64,000 bases of DNA from Molossus alvarezi (GCA_037176705.1 JBAWUJ010000086.1:124001-188000); one strand, 5' to 3'. Counted from the first letter of the stretch, positions 46,201-60,145 are shown. The notes: generated by a model from the letters alone, not told the origin. Made by a program: numbers and translations.

Positions 46201-48644
46201 GAGACCTAAGAGTGTAGTGAGAAATCAGGAGGGATACCTCGACTGGGAACATCTTCCCTGAGGAGCAAGGGGTTCGCCTCCCACACCGGGCCCCCGCCCA
46301 GCTCAGGATCCCAGTACCAGGAAGAGAAGTCCCCATCCCTTGTGGCTGTGCAAACCACGGGGAATCGAGTCGAGGTCGAGCCTGCCGGGGTCCCAGGCAG
46401 TTCCTTTGAAAGGGCCTGCCCACGCACGGAGCTCCGGGGACCCTCTTTCTGCGGGCTGCGGAGTGGGGGTGGGTGGCAGGGAGGGACAGCGGCAGCTTGA
46501 AAGGCACCAGAGACATCCCTGGGAAGAACTGAGTCCTTTGGCATTGGGGTGAGAGCTGGAGGGGCAGCTTTGTCCCGGGCACACGTGCTGGTGGAGGCTG
46601 CTGTTCCATGGGTGAGCCCTTCCCTCGCGGGGCAGGCAGCCCGGTGGGCGGGCGCGCACCGTCCCTGGGACTCTGGTGACCTGGCACCCACTGTCTGGGC
46701 CACCCTGGTGATTGCCTGAGGCCCCGCCCCACGGCCCATTCAGGCCCACCCAAGCTGTGTCCATTGATTTTCTCCTAGGATTGGCCTGTCTTGGCTCCCG
46801 CTTGCTTCACGTGGTCCTAAATTCTCTGAAACCAGCAACACCTGGCCTCAGCGAGCCCCATCCCTCCTCTGGCTCACTGGCCCCAGGCCTGGCAGTGGTA
46901 GCAGCCAGCCTTGGGGCCCAGCTTGACATTGCCTAGGCACCTCCAAGACCAGCACAGAAGGCAGCCATGTGTAGATCGCTTTGTAGCTTATGTCTGGTGG
47001 CCCCGGGGAGAACACACAGGGGCAGTGGCCGACCTCGCCCCGGAGCCAGCCTGGAAGAGTTGGCCTTTCCTTTGCTCCTTTTCCCTTCAGAATATTACAG
47101 TGGCATCCTCAGTCCCTGGAGGTGGGCCTCTGAGCTTCTTTCTCAATAGGCTGTACGTGTGTATTCTTTCCCTTGCCTCTCTCTTTCCTCCCTCCCTCCC
47201 TCTCTGGCTAGAGCCCTTTGGGGCTCAGGGCGAGACTGAGGAAGTTGTACAGAGAGCTCCCACATGCCCACTGCCCTGTAGTCCCTGCTCTTTCTTCCCC
47301 AAGTCACACACGGGCAGGCACGCAGGCACCCAATGCGTGAATTTTCTGAGGCCCAGAGGCCTGGTGCAGAACTTAGGATGAAACCCCTACCCTTCTGTTT
47401 TCCACAAAGACAGGCATGGGCCTAAGCAAGGTGGCCTGGCCTGGGCCTGGGGGTGGGGTGGGGGTGGGGTTAGGGGATGGGAAGGGAAGGCCAGGGCCAC
47501 TTATTCCAAGGGAAAGCAATGGCTTCATTCCAATGCAGAGAGCCTAGGACTTTGCCTCAGGCTTCTACAACTCCCCCACACTTAGGCCACTGATTCCAAG
47601 CTGCAGGAAGGGAGCGCGGGCGGGCAGTCTGGGGCTGAAAGAGTTCGCCTCCATGTGCCAAAGCCGAAAACTGCCCTCCACCCTCTGAGACAGGGCAGGG
47701 TGTGGGTGGGGGTTAGGTGGCGGTCGGGTGGTGGCGGTGGTGTTGAGCGGTGGCGGTTTAGGGGTGCAAGTCCAGGGCATCCAAGGAGAAGTTAAACAGT
47801 CCATCTCGGCGTCTTCGATTCCCCAGGCCAAACGCTGGTGTGGAGTGATGAGGGTGCGGGGAGGCCTGGTAGGGGATGAATGGACTCAGTAAGCCAGTGT
47901 CTCGGGAACAACGAGCACACGCGTACTGAAACACTGTGCTCCAGCTGACGATTTTGGTAACTCTCCTTTAGGTTCCCCTCACATGGATGGATGGGTAGAT
48001 GGTTGGGTGGGTGGGTGGATGGATGGATGGATGGTGAGCACTGAACTGGACAGACAGGACACACCGATCCTCCCTCCACCCACCGATTTCCAAGGGTAGG
48101 TCCGGGCCTAGGACATGGGCAACACCCCCATCAAGTGAATTTAGTTAACACCTTTGTAGTTTGGACCGTCCTTTGAGTTTAGTGTAGGTCTCTGGGTCTG
48201 TGGGGCCACTACACAGGCCTCCGCTGAGCTCGCCTGTGTTCCTATGTGTATGTGGCCCCTGTTACGCACACACGCACACACACGGTCCTCTCCTCGGGAG
48301 AGCCCTGACTCCTAAGTCGTGATCCCGGGGTTGTTTGAAACATCACCCCAAAGGAGTGGACCCCAGGAGGAGGATGTGAACATATGTAGTAGACGCCCGT
48401 GAACTGTGTGTTCTGAAAAGGGTTCAGACCTTAGGTCGTAGGTGATGTTTATATTTACCACCCTGCAATGAGAACCTAGAAACAAGTCAGGACATCAAAA
48501 ATCCCTCTCTTTGAAAGTCAGGGAGTTCCTGCATGTGTCAGAGAGGGTCCCCTATTTGTCTCCTGGCCTTCCATAGAATTCACCCCAGGACCTGATGTGT
48601 AATCTTTGAGTCTGATGAGTTTTTTGAGTCATTCTTTGTTGGTG

Positions 48645-48690
48645 CTGGTGCTGGTGCTGGTGCTGGTGCTGGTGCGGGTCCTGGTGTTGG

Positions 48691-48719
<29 letters not shown>
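48645..48719 (+). repeat. CTGGTG/CTG tract, U9: 5 hexamers, CTG9
   Basis: Shortest hexamer array (five copies, 48645-48674). It lacks the trailing GTG as U4 does and has the preceding GTG as U8 does, so it looks recombinant. Confidence 0.95.
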
Positions 48720-48721
<2 letters not shown>

Positions 48722-49928
48722 TCTTCAGTTAATCCTCACCCGAGGGTATTTCCTTGATTTGCAGTTGGACACCGAAATGCCAGGATAATTCTGGGAGAAG
48801 AGGAATGGAGAAACCGAGGCAGGAAAGTTAAACAAAGCCAAAGAGCTTTGCGGGACGTGTGTAGCAGGGCCTGATCTTGAGAACCAGGCCAACAGACTCT
48901 ACTTGTCACAGAAGTGTGCAGCAGAGGAGGGGGCACGGAAGGGGAGAGGGGGAGAATTCAGACACCACTTAGTGGCAATCATCCTGAAGTTGTTGGGACA
49001 GCAGGGAGGGAGAGAGGGAGGGAGGAGGAAAGAAGAGTGTAGAGGAATGAACCAAGCAACCGAGCAACCAACCGACCAAAGAGGCAGGTCCTTCCCAGGA
49101 ACTAGACCAAAGAAAAGGGGAGACTTTTGGAGTCCAACTGCACCAGGAATATCTAGGCGAGGAACTTCAAAACAAAAACTTCCAGACCGAAGGGGATGTG
49201 AGGCAGAAAAGGCTCTTTAGATGAGCCGAGAGCCTGCCTGTGCTCCCTAGGCCAGACGCGTAGGGTGGCTCGCTCCGTTTCCGTAATAAATGTGCATGAG
49301 TTCAGGTTGTGCTCCCTTCACTTGCATTCAGGTTGCAATAAATTCACGGGGCGAGCGGAACGCAGATGTTCTGTGCAGTGTCTCCTCCACCTCCTTCCCC
49401 ATGAGAACACAAAGATCCAGGCTGGGGACAGCCCTCTGCCGGTGATTCAGGGGATCGTCCAGTCACACCTCTCTGGTGTCTGTGAGCGGTGCAGGTCCCA
49501 TTTGCATCACAGGCGGCCTTTGAGAGGGAGTGGGAGGGGGCCAGGGGGTATGGTCAAGTGGGAGGGCAGGAGGGAGCGGGAAGAGGGAACTCTGCAACAC
49601 CTGATGAGTTTATTGTCTTTGGCTTTCCCCACACACTCACTGCTTCCAGAAGCAGTGTGGAGTCACACCAAGATTCCCCACAGGAGAACAGGAAGGAGGG
49701 GTTGACGGCAGGCAAGTTTCCTTAGTAGGCCTCCTCCTCGCCCAGCCGCACCACTTGCCCTTGGCAGAGATTCCAACGCCAGGCAAGGGGAGGAGTGGGG
49801 GCGAAAGCTTCACAGTGCCCAAAGGGTAGGGCCCCCGGCCCATGGGAAGCTGGTGGCAGGCGGGCCGAGCAGTGGAGGGGTGTCCCATGGAACACATCTG
49901 CCGCTTTGCCATTGGACTGGAGCTTGGT

Positions 49929-50681
49929 GGGTTGTCGGGGCGGGGCGGCGGCCCAAACACACGGGTGGAGGGGGGCGCTCGCCTAGGGCGGGACTTTTGG
50001 GGGGGGGGTTGCCCCGCCGGTTCGGTGCCCGCCGCCACAGGAGTGGTTCGCCGTGTCCTGCCAGGAATCCCTCCGTCACCCTCTTCAGTCCACCAAATCC
50101 CGTTTTTGTCTGGGAAAAGTGGACATGTGTAAAAAGGAGAAGCGAACGGACGACACAGTTCCGAGAGGCCGATTCACGTGGATATTGTTTCCACGCGACA
50201 CAGGTGTCAAGAAGTAAGTGTAAGGGACGAGGCGCCCACCTGCATTTCTCAGGCCGTGAAAGTGGTTTTCATGGCAGGTACTGCCCTGTGTCATTTGCCC
50301 CGACCCTGCTCCTACACACCGCCTTCCATTTCCCCGGGGCGCGCAGGTGTGCTGTCAATTGCCAGCATTCAGGACGGCCGCGGCCCCGCCCCTTTCGCCC
50401 CGCCCCCGGCCTGACGGCCCATCCCCCTGTGCGCCGACCCGGCCAGCTGTCAACCTCCTCTGTGCTGAGCTTATCACAGCCGCCACCGGGCAGGCGCTGC
50501 GCGATTGCCCCACGTCACAGTGAGGCCAGCCGGATCGCATCGCATCACATCGCATCGCATCGCATCCTGACTAACGGGGCCACGGAGACGCGTGGCCCAG
50601 AGCTCGGGAGCCCGGGCACGTGCTCGATTCACGGCAGCGGGAGGGTGCTTGGGACACTTGTCTTCTCTCCTCTCTTTTCTG

Positions 50682-50730
<49 letters not shown>

Positions 50731-51898
50731 CTCTCTCTGTCTCTCTCTCTTTCCCGCCCCGCCCCCGTCTCCCTCTCCTCCTCTCTCTCACCCCCCTAGT
50801 CTCATAGAGCTCTCCGGTCTTGCAGGACAGGGAATTTCGCGGAGTCGTGGAAGGGACTGCTCCCCTAGGCCCCTCCTGTGCCGAGGAAGGTCAGGCGGGC
50901 AAGCGGGTCCCCGGGCGGAATTGGGGATTTCCTCGGAGCGAGGAGAGGAGGCAGCTTTTCTGTGCGATCTCGGTTCCGGCGGAGGACACCTGCTGTGGGC
51001 AGAGAAGCCTGACCCCGGTGGCCTGGGGTTTTCGCCGGCGCCGGCGATACGTCAACCATCCACAGGAGTGGAAACGGTCCTGGTGCACACTGCAACTGTT
51101 TTCAGAGAGGTAGGGACTGTCGTGTCTTAGGTCAAATAAGTACTTTTGAAACCTAAGTCCTTCAGATCAACGTGTTAATATTTATTGCCTGATCCGCCCG
51201 CGCCCGCCCAGCCCCCAGCACACCAGGCCACCCACAGCCGGCCTCGCCCCCCCCACCCAGACACACACACACGCACCCCCACGGACACGCACACCGCCCC
51301 GCCCCCACCCACACCGACACAGCAGCGCCCAGTCACGGCCCGCTAGAGATCCGGGCCACTGGTGGACCCGGTCGCTGTCCGTTGCAGCGGCCAAGTCCGG
51401 TGCCGGGCAACCTGTCTCTCCGGTCGCCCAGGCAACCGGCGGCCAGGGCCGCCGTTGATGGCGCGGTCACGCGTCACCCGCAAGTCGTCCTCGCTCGTTC
51501 GGTGCCTCGATCGCGTGACCGCGGTTCTGCGGGCAGACCCGGAAGCGGGCCGGAGAGAGGCACACACGCACAGACCCTCCCTCCCTCCCTCCCTCCCAGA
51601 CACACACGGGCCTCCACACCTCCCTCGCTGGCTCCCTCCCTCCCCCCCTTGGCCTCTGGCAACATACAAGTACAGAATCAGTCAAGAAAACGTTTCAATA
51701 TCGCGGCGCTCTCGTCCTGTTCATCGGCTCCGCGTCAGTCTGCGGCCTCGGCCCGGGCAGAGACCCTGAGAGGGCCGAGGAGATCTCACCCTCCCTTTCG
51801 ACCTCGAGGATGTTCAGTGGGCCGGCGAGGGAAGAGCGGCTGCCAGCCGCCGAGCCGGCCCGCTCGGTTTGTTTCTCACGGAAGGCTTCCGGGCCCGT
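49929..51898. promoter_or_regulatory. CpG island, U9/U10
   Basis: G10 form with a 41-nt TC run. Confidence 0.8.
50684..50724 (+). repeat. TC run, U9: 41 nt, then GTGTGT
   Basis: Longest allele, shared with U10. Confidence 0.97.
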
Positions 51899-51908
51899 GA
51901 CAAGGGAG

Positions 51909-51920
51909 ACCATCTGGTGG
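51909..51920 (-). promoter_or_regulatory. CTCF-like core motif, U10
   Basis: Identical copy of the motif at 381-392. Confidence 0.5.
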
Positions 51921-54364
51921 GAGACCTAAGAGTGTAGTGAGAAATCAGGAGGGATACCTCGACTGGGAACATCTTCCCTGAGGAGCAAGGGGTTCGCCTC
52001 CCACACCGGGCCCCCGCCCAGCTCAGGATCCCAGTACCAGGAAGAGAAGTCCCCATCCCTTGTGGCTGTGCAAACCACGGGGAATCGAGTCGAGGTCGAG
52101 CCTGCCGGGGTCCCAGGCAGTTCCTTTGAAAGGGCCTGCCCACGCACGGAGCTCCGGGGACCCTCTTTCTGCGGGCTGCGGAGTGGGGGTGGGTGGCAGG
52201 GAGGGACAGCGGCAGCTTGAAAGGCACCAGAGACATCCCTGGGAAGAACTGAGTCCTTTGGCATTGGGGTGAGAGCTGGAGGGGCAGCTTTGTCCCGGGC
52301 ACACGTGCTGGTGGAGGCTGCTGTTCCATGGGTGAGCCCTTCCCTCGCGGGGCAGGCAGCCCGGTGGGCGGGCGCGCACCGTCCCTGGGACTCTGGTGAC
52401 CTGGCACCCACTGTCTGGGCCACCCTGGTGATTGCCTGAGGCCCCGCCCCACGGCCCATTCAGGCCCACCCAAGCTGTGTCCATTGATTTTCTCCTAGGA
52501 TTGGCCTGTCTTGGCTCCCGCTTGCTTCACGTGGTCCTAAATTCTCTGAAACCAGCAACACCTGGCCTCAGCGAGCCCCATCCCTCCTCTGGCTCACTGG
52601 CCCCAGGCCTGGCAGTGGTAGCAGCCAGCCTTGGGGCCCAGCTTGACATTGCCTAGGCACCTCCAAGACCAGCACAGAAGGCAGCCATGTGTAGATCGCT
52701 TTGTAGCTTATGTCTGGTGGCCCCGGGGAGAACACACAGGGGCAGTGGCCGACCTCGCCCCGGAGCCAGCCTGGAAGAGTTGGCCTTTCCTTTGCTCCTT
52801 TTCCCTTCAGAATATTACAGTGGCATCCTCAGTCCCTGGAGGTGGGCCTCTGAGCTTCTTTCTCAATAGGCTGTACGTGTGTATTCTTTCCCTTGCCTCT
52901 CTCTTTCCTCCCTCCCTCCCTCTCTGGCTAGAGCCCTTTGGGGCTCAGGGCGAGACTGAGGAAGTTGTACAGAGAGCTCCCACATGCCCACTGCCCTGTA
53001 GTCCCTGCTCTTTCTTCCCCAAGTCACACACGGGCAGGCACGCAGGCACCCAATGCGTGAATTTTCTGAGGCCCAGAGGCCTGGTGCAGAACTTAGGATG
53101 AAACCCCTACCCTTCTGTTTTCCACAAAGACAGGCATGGGCCTAAGCAAGGTGGCCTGGCCTGGGCCTGGGGGTGGGGTGGGGGTGGGGTTAGGGGATGG
53201 GAAGGGAAGGCCAGGGCCACTTATTCCAAGGGAAAGCAATGGCTTCATTCCAATGCAGAGAGCCTAGGACTTTGCCTCAGGCTTCTACAACTCCCCCACA
53301 CTTAGGCCACTGATTCCAAGCTGCAGGAAGGGAGCGCGGGCGGGCAGTCTGGGGCTGAAAGAGTTCGCCTCCATGTGCCAAAGCCGAAAACTGCCCTCCA
53401 CCCTCTGAGACAGGGCAGGGTGTGGGTGGGGGTTAGGTGGCGGTCGGGTGGTGGCGGTGGTGTTGAGCGGTGGCGGTTTAGGGGTGCAAGTCCAGGGCAT
53501 CCAAGGAGAAGTTAAACAGTCCATCTCGGCGTCTTCGATTCCCCAGGCCAAACGCTGGTGTGGAGTGATGAGGGTGCGGGGAGGCCTGGTAGGGGATGAA
53601 TGGACTCAGTAAGCCAGTGTCTCGGGAACAACGAGCACACGCGTACTGAAACACTGTGCTCCAGCTGACGATTTTGGTAACTCTCCTTTAGGTTCCCCTC
53701 ACATGGATGGATGGGTAGATGGTTGGGTGGGTGGGTGGATGGATGGATGGATGGTGAGCACTGAACTGGACAGACAGGACACACCGATCCTCCCTCCACC
53801 CACCGATTTCCAAGGGTAGGTCCGGGCCTAGGACATGGGCAACACCCCCATCAAGTGAATTTAGTTAACACCTTTGTAGTTTGGACCGTCCTTTGAGTTT
53901 AGTTTAGGTCTCTGGGTCTGTGGGGCCACTACACAGGCCTCCGCTGAGCTCGCCTGTGTTCCTATGTGTATGTGGCCCCTGTTACGCACACACGCACACA
54001 CACGGTCCTCTCCTCGGGAGAGCCCTGACTCCTAAGTCGTGATCCCGGGGTTGTTTGAAACATCACCCCAAAGGAGTGGACCCCAGGAGGAGGATGTGAA
54101 CATATGTAGTAGAGGCCCGTGAACTGTGTGTTCTGAAAAGGGTTCAGACCTTAGGTCGTAGGTGATGTTTATATTTACCACCCTGCAATGAGAACCTAGA
54201 AACAGGTCAGGACATCAAAAATCCCTCTCTTTGAAAGTCAGGGAGTTCCTGCATGTGTCAGAGAGGGTCCCCTATTTGTCTCCTGGCCTTCCATAGAATT
54301 CACCCCAGGACCTGATGTGTAATCTTTGAGTCTGATGAGTTTTTTGAGTCATTCTTTGTTGTTG

Positions 54365-54416
54365 CTGGTGCTGGTACTGGTGCTGGTGCTGGTGCTGGTG
54401 CGGGTCCTGGTGTTGG

Positions 54417-54445
<29 letters not shown>
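54365..54445 (+). repeat. CTGGTG/CTG tract, U10: second hexamer CTGGTA
   Basis: Same allele as U7, with A at 54376. Confidence 0.95.
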
Positions 54446-54448
<3 letters not shown>

Positions 54449-55657
54449 GTTCTTCAGTTAATCCTCACCCGAGGGTATTTCCTTGATTTGCAGTTGGACA
54501 CCGAAATGCCAGGATAATTCTGGGAGAAGAGGAATGGAGAAACCGAGGCAGGAAAGTTAAACAAAGCCAAAGAGCTTTGCGGGACGTGTGTAGCAGGGCC
54601 TGATCTTGAGAACCAGGCCAACAGACTCTACTTGTCACAGAAGTGTGCAGCAGAGGAGGGGGCACGGAAGGGGAGAGGGGGAGAATTCAGACACCACTTA
54701 GTGGCAATCATCCTGAAGTTGTTGGGACAGCAGGGAGGGAGAGAGGGAGGGAGGAGGAAAGAAGAGTGTAGAGGAATGAACCAAGCAACCGAGCAACCAA
54801 CCGACCAAAGAGGCAGGTCCTTCCCAGGAACTAGACCAAAGAAAAGGGGAGACTTTTGGAGTCCAACTGCACCAGGAATATCTAGGCGAGGAACTTCAAA
54901 ACAAAAACTTCCAGACCGAAGGGGATGTGAGGCAGAAAAGGCTCTTTAGATGAGCCGAGAGCCTGCCTGTGCTCCCTAGGCCAGACGCGTAGGGTGGCTC
55001 GCTCCGTTTCCGTAATAAATGTGCATGAGTTCAGGTTGTGCTCCCTTCACTTGCATTCAGGTTGCAATAAATTCACGGGGCGAGCGGAACGCAGATGTTC
55101 TGTGCAGTGTCTCCTCCACCTCCTTCCCCATGAGAACACAAAGATCCAGGCTGGGGACAGCCCTCTGCCGGTGATTCAGGGGATCGTCCAGTCACACCTC
55201 TCTGGTGTCTGTGAGCGGTGCAGGTCCCATTTGCATCACAGGCGGCCTTTGAGAGGGAGTGGGAGGGGGCCAGGGGGTATGGTCAAGTGGGAGGGCAGGA
55301 GGGAGCGGGAAGAGGGAACTCTGCAACACCTGATGAGTTTATTGTCTTTGGCTTTCCCCACACACTCACTGCTTCCAGAAGCAGTGTGGAGTCACACCAA
55401 GATTCCCCACAGGAGAACAGGAAGGAGGGGTTGACGGCAGGCAAGTTTCCTTAGTAGGCCTCCTCCTCGCCCAGCCGCACCACTTGCCCTTGGCAGAGAT
55501 TCCAACGCCAGGCAAGGGGAGGAGTGGGGGCGAAAGCTTCACAGTGCCCAAAGGGTAGGGCCCCCGGCCCATGGGAAGCTGGTGGCAGGCGGGCCGAGCA
55601 GTGGAGGGGTGTCCCATGGAACACATCTGCCGCTTTGCCATTGGACTGGAGCTTGGT

Positions 55658-56410
55658 GGGTTGTCGGGGCGGGGCGGCGGCCCAAACACACGGGTGGAGG
55701 GGGGCGCTCGCCTAGGGCGGGACTTTTGGGGGGGGGGTTGCCCCGCCGGTTCGGTGCCCGCCGCCACAGGAGTGGTTCGCCGTGTCCTGCCAGGAATCCC
55801 TCCGTCACCCTCTTCAGTCCACCAAATCCCGTTTTTGTCTGGGAAAAGTGGACATGTGTAAAAAGGAGAAGCGAACGGACGACACAGTTCCGAGAGGCCG
55901 ATTCACGTGGATATTGTTTCCACGCGACACAGGTGTCAAGAAGTAAGTGTAAGGGACGAGGCGCCCACCTGCATTTCTCAGGCCGTGAAAGTGGTTTTCA
56001 TGGCAGGTACTGCCCTGTGTCATTTGCCCCGACCCTGCTCCTACACACCGCCTTCCATTTCCCCGGGGCGCGCAGGTGTGCTGTCAATTGCCAGCATTCA
56101 GGACGGCCGCGGCCCCGCCCCTTTCGCCCCGCCCCCGGCCTGACGGCCCATCCCCCTGTGCGCCGACCCGGCCAGCTGTCAACCTCCTCTGTGCTGAGCT
56201 TATCACAGCCGCCACCGGGCAGGCGCTGCGCGATTGCCCCACGTCACAGTGAGGCCAGCCGGATCGCATCGCATCACATCGCATCGCATCGCATCCTGAC
56301 TAACGGGGCCACGGAGACGCGTGGCCCAGAGCTCGGGAGCCCGGGCACGTGCTCGATTCACGGCAGCGGGAGGGTGCTTGGGACACTTGTCTTCTCTCCT
56401 CTCTTTTCTG

Positions 56411-56459
<49 letters not shown>

Positions 56460-57627
56460 CTCTCTCTGTCTCTCTCTCTTTCCCGCCCCGCCCCCGTCTC
56501 CCTCTCCTCCTCTCTCTCACCCCCCTAGTCTCATAGAGCTCTCCGGTCTTGCAGGACAGGGAATTTCGCGGAGTCGTGGAAGGGACTGCTCCCCTAGGCC
56601 CCTCCTGTGCCGAGGAAGGTCAGGCGGGCAAGCGGGTCCCCGGGCGGAATTGGGGATTTCCTCGGAGCGAGGAGAGGAGGCAGCTTTTCTGTGCGATCTC
56701 GGTTCCGGCGGAGGACACCTGCTGTGGGCAGAGAAGCCTGACCCCGGTGGCCTGGGGTTTTCGCCGGCGCCGGCGATACGTCAACCATCCACAGGAGTGG
56801 AAACGGTCCTGGTGCACACTGCAACTGTTTTCAGAGAGGTAGGGACTGTCGTGTCTTAGGTCAAATAAGTACTTTTGAAACCTAAGTCCTTCAGATCAAC
56901 GTGTTAATATTTATTGCCTGATCCGCCCGCGCCCGCCCAGCCCCCAGCACACCAGGCCACCCACAGCCGGCCTCGCCCCCCCCACCCAGACACACACACA
57001 CGCACCCCCACGGACACGCACACCGCCCCGCCCCCACCCACACCGACACAGCAGCGCCCAGTCACGGCCCGCTAGAGATCCGGGCCACTGGTGGACCCGG
57101 TCGCTGTCCGTTGCAGCGGCCAAGTCCGGTGCCGGGCAACCTGTCTCTCCGGTCGCCCAGGCAACCGGCGGCCAGGGCCGCCGTTGATGGCGCGGTCACG
57201 CGTCACCCGCAAGTCGTCCTCGCTCGTTCGGTGCCTCGATCGCGTGACCGCGGTTCTGCGGGCAGACCCGGAAGCGGGCCGGAGAGAGGCACACACGCAC
57301 AGACCCTCCCTCCCTCCCTCCCTCCCAGACACACACGGGCCTCCACACCTCCCTCGCTGGCTCCCTCCCTCCCCCCCTTGGCCTCTGGCAACATACAAGT
57401 ACAGAATCAGTCAATAAAACGTTTCAATATTGCGGCGCTCTCGTCCTGTTCATCGGCTCCGCGTCAGTCTGCGGCCTCGGCCCGGGCAGAGACCCTGAGA
57501 GGGCCGAGGAGATCTCACCCTCCCTTTCGACCTCGAGGATGTTCAGTGGGCCGGCGAGGGAAGAGCGGCTGCCAGCCGCCGAGCCGGCCCGCTCGGTTTG
57601 TTTCTCACGGAAGGCTTCCGGGCCCGT
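55658..57627. promoter_or_regulatory. CpG island, U10/U11
   Basis: G10 form with a 41-nt TC run. Ends in U11 with AATAAA at 57413-57418 and loss of one CpG at 57431. Confidence 0.8.
56413..56453 (+). repeat. TC run, U10: 41 nt, then GTGTGT
   Basis: Same allele as U9. Confidence 0.97.
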
Positions 57628-57637
57628 GACAAGGGAG

Positions 57638-57649
57638 ACCATCTGGTGG
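57638..57649 (-). promoter_or_regulatory. CTCF-like core motif, U11
   Basis: Identical copy of the motif at 381-392. Confidence 0.5.
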
Positions 57650-60093
57650 GAGACCTAAGAGTGTAGTGAGAAATCAGGAGGGATACCTCGACTGGGAACA
57701 TCTTCCCTGAGGAGCAAGGGGTTCGCCTCCCACACCGGGCCCCCGCCCAGCTCAGGATCCCAGTACCAGGAAGAGAAGTCCCCATCCCTTGTGGCTGTGC
57801 AAACCACGGGGAATCGAGTCGAGGTCGAGCCTGCCGGGGTCCCAGGCAGTTCCTTTGAAAGGGCCTGCCCACGCACGGAGCTCCGGGGACCCTCTTTCTG
57901 CGGGCTGCGGAGTGGGGGTGGGTGGCAGGGAGGGACAGCGGCAGCTTGAAAGGCACCAGAGACATCCCTGGGAAGAACTGAGTCCTTTGGCATTGGGGTG
58001 AGAGCTGGAGGGGCAGCTTTGTCCCGGGCACACGTGCTGGTGGAGGCTGCTGTTCCATGGGTGAGCCCTTCCCTCGCGGGGCAGGCAGCCCGGTGGGCGG
58101 GCGCGCACCGTCCCTGGGACTCTGGTGACCTGGCACCCACTGTCTGGGCCACCCTGGTGATTGCCTGAGGCCCCGCCCCACGGCCCATTCAGGCCCACCC
58201 AAGCTGTGTCCATTGATTTTCTCCTAGGATTGGCCTGTCTTGGCTCCCGCTTGCTTCACGTGGTCCTAAATTCTCTGAAACCAGCAACACCTGGCCTCAG
58301 CGAGCCCCATCCCTCCTCTGGCTCACTGGCCCCAGGCCTGGCAGTGGTAGCAGCCAGCCTTGGGGCCCAGCTTGACATTGCCTAGGCACCTCCAAGACCA
58401 GCACAGAAGGCAGCCATGTGTAGATCGCTTTGTAGCTTATGTCTGGTGGCCCCGGGGAGAACACACAGGGGCAGTGGCCGACCTCGCCCCGGAGCCAGCC
58501 TGGAAGAGTTGGCCTTTCCTTTGCTCCTTTTCCCTTCAGAATATTACAGTGGCATCCTCAGTCCCTGGAGGTGGGCCTCTGAGCTTCTTTCTCAATAGGC
58601 TGTACGTGTGTATTCTTTCCCTTGCCTCTCTCTTTCCTCCCTCCCTCCCTCTCTGGCTAGAGCCCTTTGGGGCTCAGGGCGAGACTGAGGAAGTTGTACA
58701 GAGAGCTCCCACATGCCCACTGCCCTGTAGTCCCTGCTCTTTCTTCCCCAAGTCACACACGGGCAGGCACGCAGGCACCCAATGCGTGAATTTTCTGAGG
58801 CCCAGAGGCCTGGTGCAGAACTTAGGATGAAACCCCTACCCTTCTGTTTTCCACAAAGACAGGCATGGGCCTAAGCAAGGTGGCCTGGCCTGGGCCTGGG
58901 GGTGGGGTGGGGGTGGGGTTAGGGGATGGGAAGGGAAGGCCAGGGCCACTTATTCCAAGGGAAAGCAATGGCTTCATTCCAATGCAGAGAGCCTAGGACT
59001 TTGCCTCAGGCTTCTACAACTCCCCCACACTTAGGCCACTGATTCCAAGCTGCAGGAAGGGAGCGCGGGCGGGCAGTCTGGGGCTGAAAGAGTTCGCCTC
59101 CATGTGCCAAAGCCGAAAACTGCCCTCCACCCTCTGAGACAGGGCAGGGTGTGGGTGGGGGTTAGGTGGCGGTCGGGTGGTGGCGGTGGTGTTGAGCGGT
59201 GGCGGTTTAGGGGTGCAAGTCCAGGGCATCCAAGGAGAAGTTAAACAGTCCATCTCGGCGTCTTCGATTCCCCAGGCCAAACGCTGGTGTGGAGTGATGA
59301 GGGTGCGGGGAGGCCTGGTAGGGGATGAATGGACTCAGTAAGCCAGTGTCTCGGGAACAACGAGCACACGCGTACTGAAACACTGTGCTCCAGCTGACGA
59401 TTTTGGTAACTCTCCTTTAGGTTCCCCTCACATGGATGGATGGGTAGATGGTTGGGTGGGTGGGTGGATGGATGGATGGATGGTGAGCACTGAACTGGAC
59501 AGACAGGACACACCGATCCTCCCTCCACCCACCGATTTCCAAGGGTAGGTCCGGGCCTAGGACATGGGCAACACCCCCATCAAGTGAATTTAGTTAACAC
59601 CTTTGTAGTTTGGACCGTCCTTTGAGTTTAGTGTAGGTCTCTGGGTCTGTGGGGCCACTACACAGGCCTCCGCTGAGCTCGCCTGTGTTCCTATGTGTAT
59701 GTGGCCCCTGTTACGCACACACGCACACACACGGTCCTCTCCTCGGGAGAGCCCTGACTCCTAAGTCGTGATCCCGGGGTTGTTTGAAACATCACCCCAA
59801 AGGAGTGGACCCCAGGAGGAGGATGTGAACATATGTAGTAGAGGCCCGTGAACTGTGTGTTCTGAAAAGGGTTCAGACCTTAGGTCGTAGGTGATGTTTA
59901 TATTTACCACCCTGCAATGAGAACCTAGAAACAGGTCAGGACATCAAAAATCCCTCTCTTTGAAAGTCAGGGAGTTCCTGCATGTGTCAGAGAGGGTCCC
60001 CTATTTGTCTCCTGGCCTTCCATAGAATTCACCCCAGGACCTGATGTGTAATCTTTGAGTCTGATGAGTTTTTTGAGTCATTCTTTGTTGTTG

Positions 60094-60145
60094 CTGGTGC
60101 TGGTGCTGGTGCTGGTGCTGGTGCTGGTGCGGGTCCTGGTGTTGG

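Larger units (their letters stand above)
45809..51528. repeat. Macrosatellite unit U9 (5720 bp)
   Basis: Ninth copy. Its length equals U1 only by compensation: one hexamer fewer, no GTG after the CTG run, one extra G (G10 at 49999-50008), and a TC/GT tract eight bases longer. C at 48394 and A at 48485 are shared only with U4. G at 48642 is shared only with U8. The TC/GT tract (41 nt plus GTGTGT) is shared only with U10. Confidence 0.98.
51529..57257. repeat. Macrosatellite unit U10 (5729 bp)
   Basis: Tenth copy. T at 53904 and the CTGGTA hexamer (A at 54376) match U7. G10 (55728-55737) and the 41-nt TC run plus GTGTGT match U9. The copy therefore looks like a junction of a U7-like left part and a U9-like right part. 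Confidence 0.98.
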
